From Reichenbachiella agariperforans (GTDB taxonomy: Bacteria; Bacteroidota; Bacteroidia; Cytophagales; Cyclobacteriaceae): 64,000 bases of DNA. The notes under the pieces were generated by a model, which was not told where the DNA came from, did no database searches, and saw nothing but the letters and a program-made list of their open reading frames with translations. Made by a program: the position numbers and the translations under genes. Location: assembly GCF_900142205.1 (NCBI RefSeq), contig NZ_FRAA01000001.1, positions 898,803 through 962,802 of the forward strand, read 5' to 3'. The first letter of the stretch is position 1; each line of letters starts with the position of its first letter. This document shows positions 1-9,482 of this stretch, piece by piece.

Positions 1-395
1 TCGTAATCAAGTTTCCCTTTACCCCTTATTACAAATCCTCCAAAGACTGCACTTTGATTTTTATCGATATAAATATTCGCCTGCCCTACTTCTTCTCTTG
101 TTTCAGAACTTCTTTGAAATAGAACATCACCATATCCAACTTCATTCTTTTTAAATTCCTTTTCAGACACTTCTACTGACCCTATTATGCTGTCATAGGT
201 AATAGGCGTTTCATTAATTATATCAAGAACGTTTATGAATTTAACTCCACTTCCATACTTATCCTTGTCAGAGTTTAATCCGTTCTTAAATGTGAATAAT
301 TCACCCAGAAGTAAATTATTCCACTCCCCCTCAAACTCCTTAAACCTAAGTTTAGGAATCAGACTCACCTCTTTTTTATTTGCTACTGCTTCCAT
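1..395 (-). CDS. hsdS: Type I restriction-modification specificity subunit HsdS (N-terminal part, cut by window edge)
   Basis: The frame opens with ATG at 395-393, one base after the hsdM stop codon, and runs open to base 1 with no stop, so about 131 codons of a roughly 400-codon gene are visible. HsdS provides the two target-recognition domains that tell the HsdM/HsdR complex which bipartite DNA sequence to methylate or cut. The translation shows the usual first recognition domain opening: PKLRFKEFEGEW near residue 14, LGELFTFKNG near 30, then VLFQRSSETREEVGQANIY and AVFGGFVIRG. Spacing and order (hsdM then hsdS) match a type I operon. The second recognition domain and any hsdR lie outside the window. 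Confidence 0.9.
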   Translation of the reverse strand, partial: MEAVANKKEVSLIPKLRFKEFEGEWNNLLLGELFTFKNGLNSDKDKYGSGVKFINVLDIINETPITYDSIIGSVEVSEKEFKKNEVGYGDVLFQRSSETREEVGQANIYIDKNQSAVFGGFVIRGKGKLDY

Positions 396-396
396 C

Positions 397-1956
397 TCAA
401 AAAGGGGTTTCTATACCTAGTTGTTTACAATAGTCAGCGATGGTTCCATCGGTAGACAGCATGTCTTTTTCCAGTGATTTCAGCTCATTGGCGACAGCCG
501 CCAAGTCAACAGGTTCTTCTTCCTCAAAGGTGTCCACATAGCGAGGGATGTTGAGGTTGTAGTCATTTTCTCGTACTTCGTCTATCAGTGCGATATGACT
601 GTATTTGTCTTCTTCTTTTCTCTCACGGTAGGTCTCTACCAGTTTAGAGATATCCTCATCGCGGAGTACGTTCTGTGTTTTTATTTTTTCGAAATGCTGA
701 CTGGCATCTATGAAGAGGATGTTGTCGCTGGCTGCACGTAGTTTCTTGAGTACGAGAATACAGGTAGGGATACTGGTGCCGTAGAAGATATTAGCGGGTA
801 AGCCGATCACAGCATCCAGATAGTTTTTGTCCTCGATCAGGTACTGGCGAATGTGTCCCTCGGCTCCACCCCGGAAGAGCACACCATGAGGTAGTACACA
901 AGCCATCGTGCCTTGCTCATCTAGCTGATGTACCATGTGCTGTACAAAGGCAAAATCTGCCTTGCTACTGGGTGCTAGCTTGCCATAAGCTGCAAATCGA
1001 TCATCACTCATAAACAGCGGACTGGCACTCCAGTCGGCAGAGAATGGAGGATTAGCCACTATCGCCTCGAATCTTTCATCTAGATGCTGAGGATGCTCTA
1101 GTGTGTCTTCATTCTTGACATCAAACTTGCGGTAGTGTACATCGTGCATGATCATGTTCATGCGACAAAGGTTATAGGTCGTAGGATTGCTCTCCTGTCC
1201 ATAGAACTTGCTCACCTCTTTGACTTCCTTCGCTACACGTAGTAGCAGCGATCCTGATCCACATGTGGGGTCATATACACTCTTGAGTTTGTCTTTGCCT
1301 GTAGATACGATCTTAGCGAGTACTTTACTGACTTCCTGAGGCGTATAGAATTCACCTGCTTTCTTACCTGCACCACTGGCAAATTTACCAATGAGGTATT
1401 CATACGCATCTCCCAGCACATCACTCTTAATGTCATCCAGTCGAAAGTCCACTTCATCCAGATGTGCCATCACTTTGACGATCAGGTCATTCTTTTGATT
1501 TTCTGTTTTGCCCAGTTTGCTACTGGTCAGGTCCAGGTCTTCGAATAGGTTGCTAAACTCCTCTTCGCTTGCTGCACCCATGGTGCTTTGTTGGATATGG
1601 ATGAGTGTAGCAGTCAAGTCATCTAAGATGAATTTGCTTTTACCTTCGGCATTACCTCTTTTAGCGAGTTCACTGAATAGCTCGGAGGGTTCTAGGAAGT
1701 ATCCTAGTGTCTCTACGGCTTCTACTCGTATAGCAGCCAAGTAGGTTTGACCCTCTGTAGTCTTCGCGTCTATGTCTTCGTATTTGATGCCGTCTGGTTC
1801 GAGAATCACATTGGCATAGCTATGCATCTTGGTGCTGAGGTACTTGAAAAATATAAAGCCCAGTATATAATCTCGAAAGTCATCTGCTCCCATCTTTCCT
1901 CGCAGGGTATCTGCAATCTTCCAAAGTTGTTGTTCGAGATGTTGTTTTTGTGTCAT
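397..1956 (-). CDS. hsdM: Type I restriction-modification methyltransferase subunit HsdM
   Basis: This 519-residue protein is the adenine-N6 methyltransferase subunit of a type I system; it uses S-adenosylmethionine and works as HsdM2S for methylation and with HsdR for cleavage. The N-terminal HsdM helical domain covers about residues 8-150. The SAM-binding motif DPTCGSGSLLL lies near residue 232 and the catalytic NPPF motif near 305, with FYTPQEV just ahead of motif I as is usual. Length is normal for the family. The stop codon is one base from the hsdS start, so the two genes are almost certainly co-transcribed. No hsdR is visible; it may lie beyond the left edge. No frameshift or missing motif was seen. 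Confidence 0.96.
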   Translation of the reverse strand: MTQKQHLEQQLWKIADTLRGKMGADDFRDYILGFIFFKYLSTKMHSYANVILEPDGIKYEDIDAKTTEGQTYLAAIRVEAVETLGYFLEPSELFSELAKRGNAEGKSKFILDDLTATLIHIQQSTMGAASEEEFSNLFEDLDLTSSKLGKTENQKNDLIVKVMAHLDEVDFRLDDIKSDVLGDAYEYLIGKFASGAGKKAGEFYTPQEVSKVLAKIVSTGKDKLKSVYDPTCGSGSLLLRVAKEVKEVSKFYGQESNPTTYNLCRMNMIMHDVHYRKFDVKNEDTLEHPQHLDERFEAIVANPPFSADWSASPLFMSDDRFAAYGKLAPSSKADFAFVQHMVHQLDEQGTMACVLPHGVLFRGGAEGHIRQYLIEDKNYLDAVIGLPANIFYGTSIPTCILVLKKLRAASDNILFIDASQHFEKIKTQNVLRDEDISKLVETYRERKEEDKYSHIALIDEVRENDYNLNIPRYVDTFEEEEPVDLAAVANELKSLEKDMLSTDGTIADYCKQLGIETPF

Positions 1957-2202
1957 CTATGAATAGATCCTAAAGTATAATAGCTTGAAAATGAAAAAAG
2001 CACCCCGAGTCCAATATCTGAATCTCAAAATGCTGGCTCAATTTGATTAAAAATGGTTTGGTATGCAAGGGAATGGATTGATATGGTTTGGCTGAGATGG
2101 TAAAGAATTCATGTGGGGATTGGTGCAAACCACTGCCGCTGATATCACTGTTTCGGATCAGTCGGTATTTCTGGGGATAAAAATCAATATTCGACATTGA
2201 GC

Positions 2203-2309
2203 ATTCGAGATTCATTATTCCAATCATTTAAATATTACCTCAAAGACGCATAATAGGTGATTGTTTTATAAAAAAAACAATCACGAATTTCGAACAATGA
2301 ATCTTGAAT
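2203..2309. repeat. MITE-like dispersed repeat, copy 1
   Basis: The block 2215-2309 recurs at 9330-9420, sharing TTATTCCAATCATT at one end and a 25-base exact match (GAATTTCGAACAATG... to ...CTTGAAT) at the other. Copy 1 is a hairpin: 2203-2220 (ATTCGAGATTCATTATTC) is nearly the reverse complement of 2292-2309, and the centre holds an exact 11-bp inverted repeat GTGATTGTTTT (2257-2267) with AAAACAATCAC (2274-2284). Such short non-coding hairpins in intergenic space resemble non-autonomous miniature elements or REP-type sequences. The rest of the 547-base gap 1957-2503 holds only the terminator at 2431 and no convincing gene. Confidence 0.6.
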
Positions 2310-2430
2310 AACGAAGTGATCTACTAACTCTCCCCCAGAAATACAAGGTGATCCACTGTTTCCAGCCTGTTACAATTCAGCGTCCGATCGATCTCACAGT
2401 CTGCCTATCGAAGCATTCCAACCCATTAAA

Positions 2431-2464
2431 TTAAAAAGAGACTACCCTTTTGAGGTAGCCTCCA
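2431..2464 (-). terminator. Rho-independent terminator for the small gene at 2504-2716
   Basis: Read on the minus strand, GGAGGCTACC pairs with GGTAGTCTC (stem GAG/CTACC with one mismatch, loop about 7 bases) and is followed at once by TTTTTAATTT. It sits 40 bases past the stop codon at 2504, which is the main sign that a minus-strand transcript really ends here. Confidence 0.65.
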
Positions 2465-2503
2465 TATAAGAATGAAGCCTTGTAGGTTTCATTAAGTACC
2501 TAA

Positions 2504-2716
2504 TTAATGTTCTACAAAGAAGTCATAAACAACGACCTCTCCATAGTTGTTAGAGCTGCCTGTGTCACTACCTTCTTTCTCTGCATTACTCTGCGTATAG
2601 TTACCAATTTTGAAGTATGCATCGTCATAGCTTCTGTTCATAACGTAAGAATTACTACCATCTTTTACAAGATAGCTAGAGGCATTGCCACTCGCAAAGA
2701 ACAATCCATAGGACAC
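2504..2716 (-). CDS. Small protein of unknown function, possibly the 3' remnant of a longer gene
   Basis: About 70 codons are open. The only start choices are GTG at 2716, which follows an AGGAG too closely, or weak codons up to an in-frame stop a few codons further upstream; no ATG is available. The protein is Ser/Asn/Tyr rich (NASSYLVKDGSNSYV, GSSNNYGEVVVYDFFVEH) and looks like the C-terminal end of an extracellular beta-rich protein rather than random translation. A terminator follows directly. I do not recognise a family. It could be a true short gene or the tail of a gene truncated near 2720-2835, where no continuing frame was found. Confidence 0.35.
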   Translation of the reverse strand: MSYGLFFASGNASSYLVKDGSNSYVMNRSYDDAYFKIGNYTQSNAEKEGSDTGSSNNYGEVVVYDFFVEH

Positions 2717-2835
2717 TCCTAGAGAGAGGCTTCTTTGTCAAGCGACGAAACGATGTGTTATTCGGAAAGACTATGCTTAGTTTAGACTGGAGTATTGCGA
2801 AGGGTATCATAGCCCTTGCTCAAGTCAAATACACC

Positions 2836-3378
2836 TTATGATTTACGAAACTCCTTGATACTTACGTTGAGTTGATGATCCTTGCATGGACCATAGCAAT
2901 CTGATGATAACTCATAGTAGGGCAATACTTCGCTAGATATCACGATGAAATCCATGAAATCTACCTTTTCTGCTATGTCCGAGTCAAACTCACCATAAAA
3001 CACGATCGGTTCTGCGCGATTGGGCTCAGAGTAAAATTCAAAAATACCTGTTTCTTTCTTGAAGATCAGTTGGTCATCTGCATCATAGAAATGGACTTCA
3101 AAGTTCAGCTTGGCTCCCATGTCCTTTCCAATGATGGCCAAATCCCCTGTGACCAAATAACTCCCCGCTCGCTTAACTGCTATCTCGGTATTGGTCATCG
3201 TCCACTCCACCTCCGTTGAGCCCACGGGGTAGTTCATATCATTGTTAAACTTGAAGTACAAGCAGTTACCTGGCTCGCAGTAGTTTTTCAAGTTATAACC
3301 ATTGTTTTCATAGTCTGTCTGACCATAGGTTATCCCTACAGTCAAAAGACCTAAACATAATAAAAAGATTGTTCTCAT
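2836..3378 (-). CDS. Secreted protein of unknown function
   Basis: The 180-residue product starts with a clear signal peptide (MRTIFLLCLGLLTVGITYGQ, predicted cleavage after residue 19), so it is exported to the periplasm or beyond. The mature part contains two Cys pairs, CEPGNC near residue 35 and CYGPC near 165, which could form disulfides. The body is beta-rich with a likely single sandwich domain (TEVEWTMTNTEIAVKRAGSY, KLNFEVHFYDADDQL). No lipobox, sorting domain or known motif was found. It lies 85 bases downstream of the barrel gene and could be its last operon partner. No family name is justified. Confidence 0.7.
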   Translation of the reverse strand: MRTIFLLCLGLLTVGITYGQTDYENNGYNLKNYCEPGNCLYFKFNNDMNYPVGSTEVEWTMTNTEIAVKRAGSYLVTGDLAIIGKDMGAKLNFEVHFYDADDQLIFKKETGIFEFYSEPNRAEPIVFYGEFDSDIAEKVDFMDFIVISSEVLPYYELSSDCYGPCKDHQLNVSIKEFRKS

Positions 3379-3463
3379 AATAGGTTATTTTTCTCATCCC
3401 AAATTAGAGAAATACCAACCCGATGTAAAGCCTTATTTTTATGTTTCTTCGCAGCTAAAAAAC

Positions 3464-5122
3464 TTAAAATCTATAGGTTACGCCTCCTTTGATTTGAATT
3501 CCTCTCTGCGGATAGTACAGATACCTAGAGTAGGATTTGCCTATGGTATTGTCGGATGAGATGAACGCCCCGAGTCGCTTCTGTATCTGGTAGTGTAGAC
3601 TAATATCCAGACGGTTGATTGGGTCCAAAGATACATCTACGTCATTGATCCCATCGTAAGCGGTGATCCCAGCCAGCAATCCATACTGCCACTGTAAGGT
3701 CAGCTTATCTACAAATAGATGCTCTCCCTTGACAAAAAGCTCCGAGGTGGGCAAATGATAGGGGGTATCAATTTTCCCTCCAGCGTAATTGTTAAAAGTA
3801 TAAGCCAACTCTATGTTATGCTCGTCATTGATAAAATACTGCGAACTCACTCCAATCGAAAACAGCTTAGTCACACCTGTATCATAGATTACATCGATGT
3901 ACTGCTGATCGATCTGGTTGTTGACATACATCGGGAGGTTACGCATGCTTTTGATCCCTACGTTCAGTCTAGCATACCACTTATCAGTCACATCTCCCCT
4001 GACACCTAGATTGACATCTACTTTGTTATCTGTATTTTCCACTATGGTTTGTGGATTGAGATATGGAATATCTGTAGAAAAATCATATAGCGTATTGAAT
4101 TTGTATCCCCCATCCAGTGTAACATAGGCTTCATACTGATCCGTCAATGGGTAAGAAGCACTGACATAAGGAAATATTTTCAAATTCTTCATGTCCTGCG
4201 CATCATCACTCTGCAGGTTGACACTTAGCCCTGCATCCAGATCAATCCCTCCAAACTCAATATTATAGTAAGGTTTAGCGCGAAAGTGACTTCTACCCTG
4301 AGGAGACGCCGTGTTATAACTAGACATATTCAGCACTGCATCCAAATGAAACTGCTCCGAATAGATCGCATGACCGCTTACATCCATCGTGTTTTCGGTA
4401 TTTTCATAATTGTCGAAGAATCCTCGATAACCTACGTTGAGACTATACTCCCAGTCATCATTTAGGTTGTTGTCCTCTAATCCCAGCGTAGCACTGAAGA
4501 ACCTATTTCTCTTCTTGATATCTTGGCGGCTAATCACAGCCCCATCAGCGTACCCATAGTAGTAGTTGGCGTCTGTCTTGTAGGACACGATAGCGTTGGT
4601 CTTGACTCGTTTCCATACTTTGGTGCCATACACACTGATTTCATTGAGTGCCGAGGCACTGTTTTCCTTGTCTACCTCCCCTGTCTTATAGGACAAATGT
4701 TTGTAGTTCAGTCCTATATTTTGATTGGGATCACCTGGGGAAACTAGCGACAGATCGACCAATGGAGACAGGTAGTTTCCTATCCCCGCTTTGAGGTACT
4801 GATGGTATTCTGATTCCTTCTTTTGGACTGAGGTTTTCGCGGACTTGAAAGTCTGTGGTTCGTCTGCTAGATCATACTCGAACACGGTAAACTCTCCCGG
4901 ATTGACAGGCTCGTACGTCTGCGGCTCAGGTTTCCATTTGATAAACTCATAGAGCTTGGTTTCCTTCTCCAACTCTATCTGTCTATCTTTCTCTATGACA
5001 ATTTCAGCATCCTGCACATCGCCATCTTCATCTTGAGCCACTGCAGTACCCGCAACTAACATCAAGGTCACCCAAAGTATATTTTTCAAATTTGACTTCA
5101 TGATTTGATTAGTTGTTTTCAT
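3464..5122 (-). CDS. Outer-membrane beta-barrel protein paired with the giant TPR protein
   Basis: The product has a signal peptide ending AGTAVAQ, a charged periplasmic segment (residues about 30-60, rich in E/D/K), a Pro-rich linker (KPEPQTYEPVNPGEF) and then roughly 440 residues of alternating amphipathic strands ending in the aromatic-terminal GGVTYRF typical of outer-membrane barrels. No plug domain or TonB box was recognised, so I call it a barrel rather than a TonB-dependent receptor. I chose ATG at 5122 because GAGGAG precedes it by four bases; ATG at 5101 is also possible. The start overlaps the 3' end of the TPR gene by 14 bases, so the two are translationally coupled and probably work together in the envelope. 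Confidence 0.75.
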   Translation of the reverse strand: MKTTNQIMKSNLKNILWVTLMLVAGTAVAQDEDGDVQDAEIVIEKDRQIELEKETKLYEFIKWKPEPQTYEPVNPGEFTVFEYDLADEPQTFKSAKTSVQKKESEYHQYLKAGIGNYLSPLVDLSLVSPGDPNQNIGLNYKHLSYKTGEVDKENSASALNEISVYGTKVWKRVKTNAIVSYKTDANYYYGYADGAVISRQDIKKRNRFFSATLGLEDNNLNDDWEYSLNVGYRGFFDNYENTENTMDVSGHAIYSEQFHLDAVLNMSSYNTASPQGRSHFRAKPYYNIEFGGIDLDAGLSVNLQSDDAQDMKNLKIFPYVSASYPLTDQYEAYVTLDGGYKFNTLYDFSTDIPYLNPQTIVENTDNKVDVNLGVRGDVTDKWYARLNVGIKSMRNLPMYVNNQIDQQYIDVIYDTGVTKLFSIGVSSQYFINDEHNIELAYTFNNYAGGKIDTPYHLPTSELFVKGEHLFVDKLTLQWQYGLLAGITAYDGINDVDVSLDPINRLDISLHYQIQKRLGAFISSDNTIGKSYSRYLYYPQRGIQIKGGVTYRF

Positions 5123-8075
5123 TATTCTCCTCACTTATCTTCTTCAATTTGCTCTCCGCTCTGAATTTGATCTCATCTATGGTAGAATGCGTGATCAATG
5201 AATTCAGCGTGGCTTTCGCCTGGAACACCTCATCGGTATCGATGTATATATCTGCCATCAAAAGGAACGCTTCACTCTGCCAATATTCATAATTCTTAAA
5301 ATTGTTCGTCAAGATGAACAGACTCTCAAGTGCCTTTTCATAATCCTGGTAGAGATAATAAATCTTACTGATATAAAGATAGGCTTCTGCTCCACGCTCG
5401 TCAGGGGAGTTACCCACTAGTGGTAGTAGATATACGAGAGCGTCTTCATAGTTTTCGAGATGGTACTGGGACTTTCCTACGATCAAGTTGGCATTAGCCT
5501 CTACCAGTACGCTCGTCCTTGCATTGCTCAGCAAGGCGGTACCATAGTAGATCGCCGAATCATACTGATCCACTCTGTAGAAATTCTCCATCAGTCCAGT
5601 TGCTGCCTGAATCATATTTTTAGACGAAGTAGATGCGTTCATCATCTCATGGAAGTACACATTTGACACGACTACATTCCCCTTCTCAGCTTCTATAGTT
5701 GCGATGCGGTGGAGCACCTTGCTATACTTCGAAAAATCCTTCTCCTGCTCTATTTCATAAAACTGGCTGAGTGACTTATCATATTCGTCTATTCTGTAGT
5801 AGGAGTCTGCGATCAGATACTTAGCCGTTACCACGAGTGAACTCTTCTTGTATGTCTTGATAAAATCTTGCAAGCCACTAATCGCTAACGTGTACTGCTG
5901 GTTGTAGTAATGTGCCTGAGCTGTCTCAAACTCAATATTCTCCAAAGCTTCACTATTCGGATTAGCCGATTTGTAGCGGGACAAGTAAGTCTCGAAATCC
6001 TTAAACTCCCCTTGGTTGCTTTTCTGCTGCAGTCCCAAGAGGGCGCTATTGGCCGTCTCGTGTCTTGGAAACCGATCTAGAATCTCCTTATAATTCGTAA
6101 TACTAGAAGCAGTATTGCCTTTGTTGTCATAGGCTACTGCCTGATCTAGCAGCGCAAAAGGCACATGAGGACTACTCGGGAACTTAAACATGAATTTTCG
6201 GTAAGACTCGATAGCTTCGGTCATATCTCCTTGTTCAAATTCTATTTTGGCAATTTGAAAATGCGCATGATCGAGTTTAGGAGAGTTAGGCACTTCGGCG
6301 ATCAGCTTCTTAAAATATCGCGTTGCTTCGGCATCTTTATCAATGTATCGGTTCAACAATCCGATCTGAAAATAGATTTCCCCTAATCGTTTGTCTCCCG
6401 CTTGCTCGGCTTGCTTATAATAAGTTATGCCTTTCGAATAATTCTTCAAAGCGAAATTACAGTCACCCAAACGCATGTAAACATCCGAGATGTATTTTGC
6501 ATTCAGATCCTTGGTATAGTTCTTCTCGAATGCTTCGAAGGACACCTTTGCATCCTCGTATTCTTTCATGTTAAAATAGGCATAACCCTTACCGTATAGT
6601 GATTTTTTGTAAATCTCTGATCCGTCATTGGTGACACTACGATAGTAAAACAATGCCTCCTCATCTCGCTCCAATACCGCCAAGCTCTCCCCTGTCCAGT
6701 AGTAAGCATTTTGAGTAATAGATCGATCCAAATTATGAATCAATGACTTTTTGAATACCTCAATCGCTAGTTCGAACTTCTTATCATTAAACAACGACAT
6801 TGCCTTCAGGAAAGAAACACGCTGATAGGTTCTTTTCATCTGGGTAGTCAATACATCTCGGCTTTCGATGTAGTTGATCGCTAGGTCATAGTTATCAGTT
6901 AACGCATAGGCCATACTCAGCATCTCTCCTGACAAATCTTTGTACTTTCCGTTCGGGAATTGATCCGCATATTCATCGACGACCTCTATGACTCTTGAAT
7001 AATTGGGCACCTGCATCAGTGCCTTCGTTAGTTGGTAGTAGGCATCTTCTTTCAGTCTTGTGTCGTATTTGGTCGTATTCTCAAAAGACGTGATGGTAAA
7101 CGGTATATTGGCCGTCTGCAAATACAACACCCCCAAATAATAAGAAGCATAAGCACCTACAGTATCATCTGCGACCGCTGATCTCTTGAGTTGCTCCTCG
7201 GCCAACTTCGTATTACCCAGCTTGTAGTTGGAGTAGCCCGCTTTGTAGTAGTTCACCTCATTGCGAGAACGGCTATAGGCGTTAAACAACTTGGTGTATT
7301 CGTCAGATGCTTTGTTGTATTTGCCTAATGCATAATGTGCATCCGCATAGAAATTCACGATCATTTGGCTCGTTTTGGCCGTGCCACGATCATCCACCAT
7401 ACGGATCAGTTCCTTGTACTGCTTGGTGCTATAGAGTGCTGACATATACAGCTCGAAAGCAGATACGCCAAACTCCTCTGACTCGAATCCTCTTTCGAGG
7501 TACTCATACGATTGTTTGATTTTTCCTCCGTGATACAAAATATAGCCCTGAAAATAGGCTGCATCCTTTTCATAGCTAGTAAAGCTATTATCCAACTGCG
7601 CAAATGAAGCCATCGCTTTGTTATTCTCTCCTGTACTGAAGAATGCATAGCCTTTCTTGAACATGAGTTCGGGAGAGGTATTATTTTGATTCTTTTCATA
7701 GCTGCGAATCGCCTCTTGGTATTCTCCTCGATCAAAGTAGTAGTTACCTAGATCGACATAGGCACTCTTCGCATAGTGGTTATATGGGTAGTCTTCTACG
7801 AATTTTTGGATCAGGTATTCTCCATCGTCCTGCCCTGCACGTACGGCACACGATGCGATAAAATAGTCCACATCCTCTCGATAAACCTTCGCCGTGATTT
7901 TGGCAAACTCCAAGCGCGCCGCTACATAGGCATTTTTTTGGTAGAGCAGCTTAGCATGCCGAAAACGTGCGTCCTGATCTAACTCTTGCGCCTGTGCCGC
8001 TACCTGTGTCAGGAGCAACAGCGTGATTATAAAACCTTTGAATAGAATATGTGGAGTATGTATGATGGTCCTCAA
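5109..8075 (-). CDS. Giant periplasmic tetratricopeptide-repeat protein
   Basis: This 988-residue protein begins with a signal peptide (hydrophobic FIITLLLLTQVAAQA, cleavage near residue 30) and is then almost wholly TPR-like helical hairpins. Visible repeats include YVDLGNYYFDRGEYQEAIRSY, AYYWTGESLAVLERDEEALFY, VYMRLGDCNFALKNYSKGITYY and HFQIAKIEFEQGDMTEAIESY. TPR arrays are protein-interaction scaffolds. Large exported TPR proteins next to an outer-membrane barrel are common in Bacteroidota envelopes, and some (SprE/PorW) serve the T9SS, but I see no specific signature for those. The coupling to the barrel gene is the best functional clue. The helper role is inference. Confidence 0.85.
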   Translation of the reverse strand: MRTIIHTPHILFKGFIITLLLLTQVAAQAQELDQDARFRHAKLLYQKNAYVAARLEFAKITAKVYREDVDYFIASCAVRAGQDDGEYLIQKFVEDYPYNHYAKSAYVDLGNYYFDRGEYQEAIRSYEKNQNNTSPELMFKKGYAFFSTGENNKAMASFAQLDNSFTSYEKDAAYFQGYILYHGGKIKQSYEYLERGFESEEFGVSAFELYMSALYSTKQYKELIRMVDDRGTAKTSQMIVNFYADAHYALGKYNKASDEYTKLFNAYSRSRNEVNYYKAGYSNYKLGNTKLAEEQLKRSAVADDTVGAYASYYLGVLYLQTANIPFTITSFENTTKYDTRLKEDAYYQLTKALMQVPNYSRVIEVVDEYADQFPNGKYKDLSGEMLSMAYALTDNYDLAINYIESRDVLTTQMKRTYQRVSFLKAMSLFNDKKFELAIEVFKKSLIHNLDRSITQNAYYWTGESLAVLERDEEALFYYRSVTNDGSEIYKKSLYGKGYAYFNMKEYEDAKVSFEAFEKNYTKDLNAKYISDVYMRLGDCNFALKNYSKGITYYKQAEQAGDKRLGEIYFQIGLLNRYIDKDAEATRYFKKLIAEVPNSPKLDHAHFQIAKIEFEQGDMTEAIESYRKFMFKFPSSPHVPFALLDQAVAYDNKGNTASSITNYKEILDRFPRHETANSALLGLQQKSNQGEFKDFETYLSRYKSANPNSEALENIEFETAQAHYYNQQYTLAISGLQDFIKTYKKSSLVVTAKYLIADSYYRIDEYDKSLSQFYEIEQEKDFSKYSKVLHRIATIEAEKGNVVVSNVYFHEMMNASTSSKNMIQAATGLMENFYRVDQYDSAIYYGTALLSNARTSVLVEANANLIVGKSQYHLENYEDALVYLLPLVGNSPDERGAEAYLYISKIYYLYQDYEKALESLFILTNNFKNYEYWQSEAFLLMADIYIDTDEVFQAKATLNSLITHSTIDEIKFRAESKLKKISEENNENN

Positions 8076-8141
8076 GTCTCAATAGTAATTTAGGATACTA
8101 ACTAGCAGTATGAATAATACAATAAATTTAAGCCCTAGGAA

Positions 8142-9161
8142 TCAATGTAAGAGCGAAAAAACCAATTCTTTCATGATCTCCCCTTCGGACTGTGAAGGAT
8201 AGTCGATTCCTTTCGATTTCATATCAGCGATCTTGACATATTTGATATTGTCGATCACCTTAGATAACGGATAGTTCTTAGCTGCCATAATGTACTCTTT
8301 CACGAAAAATGGATGAACACCCAATAAAGATGCCAAATGTTTGTCCGACTTATTCTGTGAATGATGAATCAACAGCAACTTATTAAAAAACGCAAATACA
8401 TTGGCAATGATCGGAATCAACGGATTTGATTTCGGGTCGGACTTGAAATAATGTATAATTTCATTGGCCTTCATCACGTTTCGGTAGGACAGTGCTTTTT
8501 GGAGTTCAAACACATTATATTCCTTACTGATTCCGATATTCTTATAAACATGATCAGCCGTAATCAACGCCTCATTCGGAATATTGATCAGCATCTTGTC
8601 TATCTCGTTGGAGATTCTGGTAAGGTTGTTCCCTATGTTCTCTGTGATCAGAAAGAGTGCCTTTTGATCTATCTTCTTGCCTTTGTCCTTGACATAACCT
8701 TCTATCCAGGCAGGCAATTGGTTGTCATACATTTTGGATGAGTCCATCACCACAGCGTGCTTCACGAAAGCTTTGGTGATCTTCTTGCGCTTGTCGAGGG
8801 ACTTATACTTATAGGCCAACACCAATATGGTCGACGGCTGTGGATTTTCGAGATAGTTGGTAAAGAACTTCTCCCCCATCTCCTTATCCAATCCCGCCAA
8901 CTCTTGCGCCTCCTTGACGATGATTACCTTTCGTTCTGCCATCATCGGATAGCCTTTCGCATGATTGATGATATTGGGGATATCAGAGTCCTTGCCGTAG
9001 ACCACTATTTGGTTGAACCCTCGCATGCTTTCATCCATCGCGTTGGCCTCTATATAGTCTACGATTTGATCGATAAAAAAAGACTCTTCGCCCTGCAGAA
9101 GGTACACAGGAGCGTATTGTCCAGCTTTTAGATTCTTTAATATTTCTGGGAATTGTGCCAC
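8142..9161 (-). CDS. holA: DNA polymerase III subunit delta
   Basis: The 339-residue protein matches HolA, the clamp-loader subunit that opens the sliding clamp. Family features visible are the opening VYLLQGEESFFIDQIVDYIE (the degenerate ATPase-like start), YPMMAERKVIIVKEAQEL near residue 75, the LPAWIEGYVKDKGKKID region before the second domain, and NLTRISNEIDKMLINI near 185. Length and order fit the normal 320-345-residue protein. The start at ATG 9161 gives the usual N-terminus. It is the only clear replication gene in the window and is encoded alone, followed by the TPR gene after 66 bases. Core chromosomal function. Confidence 0.93.
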   Translation of the reverse strand: MAQFPEILKNLKAGQYAPVYLLQGEESFFIDQIVDYIEANAMDESMRGFNQIVVYGKDSDIPNIINHAKGYPMMAERKVIIVKEAQELAGLDKEMGEKFFTNYLENPQPSTILVLAYKYKSLDKRKKITKAFVKHAVVMDSSKMYDNQLPAWIEGYVKDKGKKIDQKALFLITENIGNNLTRISNEIDKMLINIPNEALITADHVYKNIGISKEYNVFELQKALSYRNVMKANEIIHYFKSDPKSNPLIPIIANVFAFFNKLLLIHHSQNKSDKHLASLLGVHPFFVKEYIMAAKNYPLSKVIDNIKYVKIADMKSKGIDYPSQSEGEIMKELVFSLLH

Positions 9162-9329
9162 TTCGATGTGTTAGGATTAAAACAGCACAAATAAATGAAT
9201 TTTGGCTTACTTATCGCAGAAAAGAAGCATCAGATTTCGATCAACTAACACTAGGGCGACATCTCACCCTAACATTAGGGTCAGTCTGTTAACTTGGGGG
9301 ATAAACTCGGTAGACAGGTTCGATATTTT

Positions 9330-9420
9330 TTATTCCAATCATTCAAATTAACTTCAAGGACCTATAAGAGATGGTTATTCACGAAAAACAATAATGAATT
9401 TCGAACAATGAATCTTGAAT
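9330..9420. repeat. MITE-like dispersed repeat, copy 2
   Basis: This is the second copy of the element at 2203-2309. Both ends match copy 1, but the middle is diverged and the central hairpin is weaker (GGTTATT with AATAATG). It lies in the 362-base gap between holA and tRNA-Leu; apart from this repeat and the terminator at 9483, that gap shows nothing. The AT-rich stretch 9162-9329 holds no reading frame or motif I trust. Confidence 0.55.
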
Positions 9421-9482
9421 CACGGATTGATCCTAACTTTACCGACTGATCCGAAATTACCGCCAACTCCACCACCTAAAAA

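Noticed and set aside
1970-2227. An 85-codon minus-strand frame downstream of nothing
   Set aside because: It partly overlaps the MITE-like repeat, has no start signal and no protein-like pattern.
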